Assembly (NCBI GenBank): GCA_035290965.1
Contig: DATDTD010000086.1
Coordinates: 1 to 8,571, forward strand
Source of the DNA: JAGVNX01 sp035290965
GTDB lineage: Archaea > Iainarchaeota > Iainarchaeia > Iainarchaeales > GCA-2688035
Length of the DNA stretch: 8,571 nucleotides
Direction of reading: 5' to 3'
In this document: positions 5,409 to 8,571 of the stretch, one piece after another
Layout: every line of letters begins with the position of its first letter
How positions within the stretch are numbered: position 1 is the stretch's first letter
Translations under genes and position numbers: made by a program
Notes under the pieces: generated by a model
What the model was told of the DNA's origin: nothing
The model's input: the letters and a program-made list of their open reading frames with translations, nothing else
Database searches by the model: none

Positions 5409-6734
5409 ATGGCTAAGAAAAAAGAAGACGTTGAAATTCTTGAGGAAAAAGAGCTCAATGAAATGGAAGATACAGAGCTTGATGAAGGCTCTGACGAACT
5501 GAGCGGAAAAGAGGAAAAAGAGCTTGAAGACGAACTCCCTGAAAAGCCGGCAAAGATAAAGGAGAAGAAAGAAAGGGGGGAAATTCCCAATGCCTCAAAG
5601 GAAGACTGGGAAGAACAGCCTTTGCCTTACTGGGTAATGGTGCAGATAGCGGCAATTGCCGAAAGGGAAAAATTAAGCAAGCCGAAATTAGAAGCGCTTA
5701 TTGAAAGAATAAAGGGAAAATTCGCGGATTTGAACGTTGAAGCAGGGGAAGCAGTCGGAATTGTCGCAGCGCAGAGCATTGGAGAGCCGGGAACGCAATT
5801 GACTCTGAAAACAAAGCACTATGCGGGAGCCGCAGAAGTAAGCGTTGGCTCGGGAATACAGCGCGTGGAAGAAATCGTGGATGGGAGAAGCAAATCCAAA
5901 TATCCCACAATGACTATTTTTTTAAAGCCCCCCTTAAACAATGACAGGGAAAAGGCATTGAAATTTGCAAAAAAACTGCGGGAAGTAAGGCTCAAGGATA
6001 TTGCGGATTTGCACGAGGATTTTGCAAACAGCACTGTTTCAATAGAGCTCAGGGAAAAAGACATGAAGGAATATCTTCTCGATGAAAAAGAAATTATTTC
6101 AAAAATAAAATCGGGAATAAAACTCGAGGCGCACCAGAAAAAAAATGTGATAGAGCTTTCGTTCAGGCGCGAAGCCCTGATAAAAATCCGCAAGGCGCTG
6201 TTAAAGCTTTTCAATTCAAGGGTTCAGGGAGTAAAGGGAATTGACAAGGTTTTGATTGCAAAGGAAGAAAACGAATTCGTAATAAAAACATCGGGAGCAA
6301 ATTTAAAATCAGTCCTGAAGCTCGAGGAAATAGACGCAAACAGGACCACAACAAATGATATTTCAGAGGCAAGCAAGGTTCTCGGAATTGAGGCAGGGAG
6401 AGCAATGATTGTAGAGGAACTGCACAAAACATTCAAGGACAACAGGATTGCAATAGACATAAGGCATTTAATGCTGTTGGCTGACTTAATGACTTACAGC
6501 GGGGAAGTAAAGGGAATTGTCAGGACTGGAATCACAAGGGAAAAGGCAAGCCCCTTTGCAAGGGCAGCTTTTGAAGAAACAGTAAAGCATCTCCTTGACG
6601 CAAGTTTCAAGGGAGAGAGCGAAGAGTTACAGGGAGTAGTTGAAAACATTATTGTGGGACAGCCCGTAAAAGTCGGCACTGGAATAGTGGAGCTTATAAT
6701 GAGCAATACAGGCAGCTCAAAGGCAAAAAAATAA
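5409..6734 (+). CDS. rpoA2: RNA polymerase subunit A'' (Rpo1C) with charged N-terminal extension
   Basis: C-terminal part of the largest RNAP subunit, 441 residues, carrying the trigger loop, jaw and clamp base. The core starts about residue 70. VEAGEAVGIVAAQSIGEPGTQ (110-130) leads into the trigger loop LTLKTKHYAGAAE (131-143), where H137 is the catalytic-site His. GIQRVEEIVDGR (149-160), PTMTIFL and the C-terminal IDIRHLMLLADLMTYSGEVKGI, then ASPFARAAFEETVKHLLDA, are typical of A''. Residues about 3-58 are almost all Glu, Lys and Asp with no hydrophobic core, forming an acidic, probably disordered tail longer than in most A'' proteins. Two positions stand out: K136 where Phe is usual, and GIQR where GLPR is usual. 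The gene is co-directional with rpoA1 and in the same frame, as expected for the A'/A'' split. Confidence 0.96.
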   Translation: MAKKKEDVEILEEKELNEMEDTELDEGSDELSGKEEKELEDELPEKPAKIKEKKERGEIPNASKEDWEEQPLPYWVMVQIAAIAEREKLSKPKLEALIERIKGKFADLNVEAGEAVGIVAAQSIGEPGTQLTLKTKHYAGAAEVSVGSGIQRVEEIVDGRSKSKYPTMTIFLKPPLNNDREKALKFAKKLREVRLKDIADLHEDFANSTVSIELREKDMKEYLLDEKEIISKIKSGIKLEAHQKKNVIELSFRREALIKIRKALLKLFNSRVQGVKGIDKVLIAKEENEFVIKTSGANLKSVLKLEEIDANRTTTNDISEASKVLGIEAGRAMIVEELHKTFKDNRIAIDIRHLMLLADLMTYSGEVKGIVRTGITREKASPFARAAFEETVKHLLDASFKGESEELQGVVENIIVGQPVKVGTGIVELIMSNTGSSKAKK

Positions 6735-6742
6735 TTTTTTCT

Positions 6743-6752
6743 GGAGATTTTT
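6743..6752 (+). promoter_or_regulatory. Shine-Dalgarno and T-tract of rpl30e
   Basis: GGAG at 6743-6746 is the best SD match in the window, 6 nt before ATG 6753. TTTTT (6748-6752) fills most of the spacer. Its position fixes the rpl30e start. Confidence 0.65.
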
Positions 6753-7064
6753 ATGGCTTCAATCGATGCAAACAAGGAAATCCGAAGAGCTGTAGACACG
6801 GGAAAGGTAAAATACGGCTTCAAGCAGTCAGAGAAAAATGTTTTAAAAGGTAATGCTGGACTAATTATTCTGAGCTCAAACGCCAAAAAGCGCTTAAAGG
6901 AAAAAATAGGGCATTATTGCGCTGTAACAGGCACTCCATTGTTCGAATTTTCCGGAAGCTCGCTGGAATTAGGCAGTGTTTGCGGAAAGCCGTTCATTGT
7001 CTCCTGCCTATGCATTGAAGAAGCGGGAAAGAGCAAAGTGCTTGAACTTGCAAAGAAAAAATAA
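6753..7064 (+). CDS. rpl30e: Large ribosomal subunit protein eL30 (L30e)
   Basis: Archaeal/eukaryotic ribosomal protein of the L7Ae/L30e RNA-binding superfamily, 103 residues, the normal length. Recognisable landmarks: NKEIRRAVDTGKVKYGFKQS (7-26), then the Lys-containing NVLKGNAGLIILSSNAKKR, the middle helix LKEKIGHYCAVTGTPLFEF with the typical G-P-x-F/Y-E-F turn, and the conserved ELGSVCGKPFIVSCLCI before a lysine-rich tail. These are the elements that contact kink-turn-like RNA in this family. It sits 18 nt after rpoA2 and 13 nt before nusA, its standard place between RNAP and the str-type genes in archaea. Nothing suggests truncation. Confidence 0.94.
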   Translation: MASIDANKEIRRAVDTGKVKYGFKQSEKNVLKGNAGLIILSSNAKKRLKEKIGHYCAVTGTPLFEFSGSSLELGSVCGKPFIVSCLCIEEAGKSKVLELAKKK

Positions 7065-7067
7065 TCA

Positions 7068-7071
7068 GTGA
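7068..7071 (+). promoter_or_regulatory. Shine-Dalgarno-like GTGA of nusA
   Basis: GTGA lies 6 nt upstream of ATG 7078, in the GGTGAT register of the archaeal anti-SD. Unlike most neighbours, the spacer is A-rich, as for rpoA1. Confidence 0.45.
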
Positions 7072-7077
7072 AAAGAA

Positions 7078-7491
7078 ATGCGCCTCGGAACAGAAGAAAT
7101 TTTTTATTTGAATGCATTGAACACTGTTTCGGGTGCCAATGCAAGGGACTGCATAATACAGGGAAACACAATAAGCTTCCTTGTAAGGACTGAAGAAATC
7201 GGAAAGGCAATAGGAAAAAACGCGCTTAACATTGAAAATCTGCAGAAACAGCTGCGCAAAAAAGTCGAGATATTCGAGTACAGCGCAAATGCGGAAGAAT
7301 TCGTGAAAAAGGCGTTTTTCAACATAAGGTTCAATTCGATAGAAATAAAGGAAGGCGAGGGAAAAAAAACAGTTTTTGTTTCGCTTGACGCGGAAAACAA
7401 AAGCAGGATGCTGAACAACAGCTCGAAAATAAAAAGAATAAAGGAAATCGCAAAAAGAAATTACAACATTGAAGAAATCAGAATCAAGTGA
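7078..7491 (+). CDS. nusA: Archaeal NusA-like KH-domain transcription factor
   Basis: Archaeal NusA homologue, 137 residues. It has only the two KH domains and lacks the bacterial N-terminal RNAP-binding and S1 domains, as is normal for archaea. The N-terminus TEEIFYLNALNTVSGANARD (5-24) and ISFLVRTEEIGKAIGKNALN (32-51) are diagnostic, as is VEIFEYSANAEEFVKKAFF (63-81). The first KH loop reads IGKNA instead of GKGG. The second KH (about 86-137) keeps the fold pattern, ending IAKRNYNIEEIRI, but its loop is LNNSS with no GXXG. RNA binding may therefore rest mainly on the first domain, or may be weak. The family is thought to bind nascent RNA, but its exact archaeal role is not settled. Position between rpl30e and rps12 is the usual one. 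Its TGA overlaps a GTG (7488) in the rps12 frame. Confidence 0.92.
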   Translation: MRLGTEEIFYLNALNTVSGANARDCIIQGNTISFLVRTEEIGKAIGKNALNIENLQKQLRKKVEIFEYSANAEEFVKKAFFNIRFNSIEIKEGEGKKTVFVSLDAENKSRMLNNSSKIKRIKEIAKRNYNIEEIRIK

Positions 7492-7512
7492 AGGGAAAAA
7501 AAAATTTGAAAA

Positions 7513-7520
7513 GTGTTCTT
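7513..7520 (+). promoter_or_regulatory. Translation start context of rps12
   Basis: GTG at 7513-7515 and TTCTT at 7516-7520 precede ATGGCG at 7521. The alternative GTG at 7488 overlaps the nusA stop but would add 11 residues foreign to the uS12 family. Confidence 0.45.
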
Positions 7521-7949
7521 ATGGCGAAGGGAGAATTTGCAGCAAGGAGCCTTGAAAAAAAAAGGAAAAAGGCAAGATGGAAAGACCCTTATTACAAGAG
7601 CAAGAAAAAAGGGCTCCATAAAAAATACGATCTGCTGCACGGCGCACCGCAGGCGCGCGGAATAGTAATAGAAAAGCGCGGAGTGACTGCAAAGCAGCCT
7701 AACTCTGGAATTAGAAAATGCGTAAGAGTACAGCTCCCGAAAAGCGGAAGGCAATTGACTGCGCTTGCACCGTATGACGGCGCAATAAAATTTATCGACG
7801 AGCATGATGAAGTAATTGTTGAGGGAATCGGCGGCGCAAAAGGCGGCCCTAAAGGAGACCTTTGGGGAGTGAAATACAGGGTAACCCATGTGAACAGCCA
7901 GTGCCTTGAAATGCTCAGGTCGGGAAAAAAGGAAAAAGTCAAAAGATAA
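7521..7949 (+). CDS. rps12: Small ribosomal subunit protein uS12
   Basis: Decoding-centre ribosomal protein, 142 residues from ATG 7521, normal for archaea. The N-terminus MAKGEFAARSLEKKRKKARW matches the archaeal family (MA-G-AAR-L), which decides the start. The conserved decoding loop AKQPNSGIRKCVRVQL is at 58-72. Next come FIDEHDEVIVEGIGG (91-105) and the second loop GAKGGPKGDLWGVKYRV (105-121). That loop normally has Pro where Trp115 stands here; other hallmarks are intact. HGAPQARGIVIEK (40-52) is typical. It contacts the 16S rRNA helices that monitor codon-anticodon pairing. The gene lies 29 nt after nusA and 20 nt before rps7, the conserved uS12-uS7 pair of str-type operons. Confidence 0.96.
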   Translation: MAKGEFAARSLEKKRKKARWKDPYYKSKKKGLHKKYDLLHGAPQARGIVIEKRGVTAKQPNSGIRKCVRVQLPKSGRQLTALAPYDGAIKFIDEHDEVIVEGIGGAKGGPKGDLWGVKYRVTHVNSQCLEMLRSGKKEKVKR

Positions 7950-7959
7950 AATTCTGAAA

Positions 7960-7969
7960 AGGTTTTTTT
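7960..7969 (+). promoter_or_regulatory. Translation start context of rps7 (AGG + T7)
   Basis: AGG at 7960-7962 is followed by seven T residues running straight into ATGG at 7970. This is the longest of the start-proximal T-tracts here. Confidence 0.5.
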
Positions 7970-8571
7970 ATGGAAGCAGTTAACACTCTTATTTTCGGAA
8001 AATGGGACACAAAAGAAGTAAAAGTCCTTGATGTCAGCCTTGCGAGATATGTAAACCTGCAGGCAAAAAAAATCCCGCACACATTCGGAAGGGTTGCTAA
8101 AAAAAGATTCGAAAAGGCAAACATCAGCATTGTTGAAAGGCTCATAAACAAGGTAATGCGCTCGGGACAGGGAAAAAGAAAGCTCAGCGGAAAATATATT
8201 CGGGGAAGGGGAAGCTGCGGAAAAAAACTCCAGGCAATGGGAATAGTTGAAAGGGCATTTGAAAGAGTCGAAAAGGAAACAAAGCAGAATCCGATTCAGG
8301 TTTTTATAAAGGCAATTGAAAACTCAGCCCCAAGAGAAGACGTTACAAGAATAAAGAAGGGCGGAATAATGTATTCACAGGCAGTCGATGTTTCGCCAAT
8401 GAAAAGAGTCGATGAATCATTGAAAAATATTGCGCTTGCCGCATTCTCAGGCAGCTTCAACAACAAGAAAAAAGCCGAAGACGCTCTCGCAGAGGAAATA
8501 ATCGCTGCTTCAAAGGAAGACAGCAAAAGCTTTTCCGTAAAAAGAAGGGACGAAGTTGAAAGAATAGCAAA
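7970..8571 (+). CDS. rps7: Small ribosomal subunit protein uS7, 3' partial
   Basis: Head-domain nucleator of the small subunit, open to the window end with 200 codons visible. Archaeal uS7 usually ends within a few residues of the ERIA seen at the edge, so only the last residues and stop are missing. Landmarks: FGKWDTKEVKVLDVSLARYVNL (about 9-30), IPHTFGRVAKKRFEKANISIVERLINKVMRSG (35-66), RGRGSCGKKLQAMGIVERAFE (78-98), NPIQVFIKAIENSAPREDVT (107-126), GGIMYSQAVDVSPMKRVDESL and ALAEEIIAASKEDSKSFS near the C-terminus. The start at 7970 gives an N-terminus MEAVNTLIFGKW, a few residues longer than the shortest family members. An alternative start nearer FGKW is not evident. uS7 binds the 3' major domain of 16S rRNA and lines the E site. 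Confidence 0.95.
   Translation, partial: MEAVNTLIFGKWDTKEVKVLDVSLARYVNLQAKKIPHTFGRVAKKRFEKANISIVERLINKVMRSGQGKRKLSGKYIRGRGSCGKKLQAMGIVERAFERVEKETKQNPIQVFIKAIENSAPREDVTRIKKGGIMYSQAVDVSPMKRVDESLKNIALAAFSGSFNNKKKAEDALAEEIIAASKEDSKSFSVKRRDEVERIA

Noticed and set aside
6735..6740. T6 after rpoA2 as an operon terminator
   Set aside because: It lies in an 18-nt gap before rpl30e, which has its own SD. There is no promoter-like TATA/BRE space downstream, so full termination is unlikely, though partial attenuation cannot be excluded.
7488..7520. GTG 7488 (overlapping the nusA TGA) as the rps12 start
   Set aside because: The uS12 family begins at MAxG...AAR, which is ATG 7521. The GTG overlap could at most reflect coupling.
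1..8571. CRISPR arrays, tRNA/rRNA genes, IS elements, long repeats
   Set aside because: I looked for regular repeats, cloverleaf-like intergenic segments and transposase sequence. All gaps are 36 nt or less and none contains such structure; the intein is the only mobile element seen.

Overview
The window is a plus-strand archaeal transcription/translation operon with almost no non-coding DNA. The order is rpoB2 (B'', 3' end only), rpoB1 (B'), rpoA1 (A'), rpoA2 (A''), rpl30e, nusA, rps12, rps7 (5' part only). This is the classic archaeal RNA polymerase large-subunit cluster running into the 'str'-type ribosomal genes. The eukaryote-like subunits, split A'/A'' and B''/B', eL30, the short two-KH archaeal NusA and archaeal-type uS12/uS7 make the domain Archaea certain. 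The lineage is less clear. The B''/B' split is known from methanogens, Archaeoglobus and halophiles, but the subunits are unusually divergent at conserved RNAP positions. The DNA is A- and purine-rich on the coding strand, with mostly AGA/AGG arginine codons. I suspect a DPANN-type or other poorly sampled archaeon, but this is inference only.

Region 1 (1-892): the window opens inside an intein. Bases 2-781 encode the last 260 residues of a LAGLIDADG-endonuclease intein, with the block D/E endonuclease region, a helix-turn-helix-like segment and the C-terminal splicing block ending in Gly-Asn. It is followed directly by the C-extein CGLVKNL..., the end of B''. The intein therefore sits in the nearly universal ETPEGPN/CGLVKNL segment of the second-largest RNAP subunit. 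The N-intein and N-extein lie upstream of the window.

Region 2 (929-6734): rpoB1, rpoA1 and rpoA2 supply the rest of the catalytic core: zinc sites, the NADFDGDEMN metal loop, bridge helix and trigger loop. The metal loop is intact, but several neighbouring near-invariant positions are changed in B', A' and A''. A'' also carries a highly charged N-terminal extension.

Region 3 (6753-8571): eL30, the NusA-like KH protein, uS12 and uS7 follow with 13-29 nt spacers. An elongation factor gene would usually come next, outside the window.

All gaps are 10-36 nt, so the genes are probably co-transcribed. I see no promoter, terminator, RNA gene, CRISPR, IS element or long repeat. Starts show a short SD-like G-rich element (GGTG, GGAG, GTGG, GTG or AGG) 4-7 nt upstream, and five of seven visible starts have a T-tract running straight into ATGG. 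The most noteworthy points are the RNAP intein with a non-canonical penultimate residue and the set of divergent active-centre positions across the polymerase subunits.
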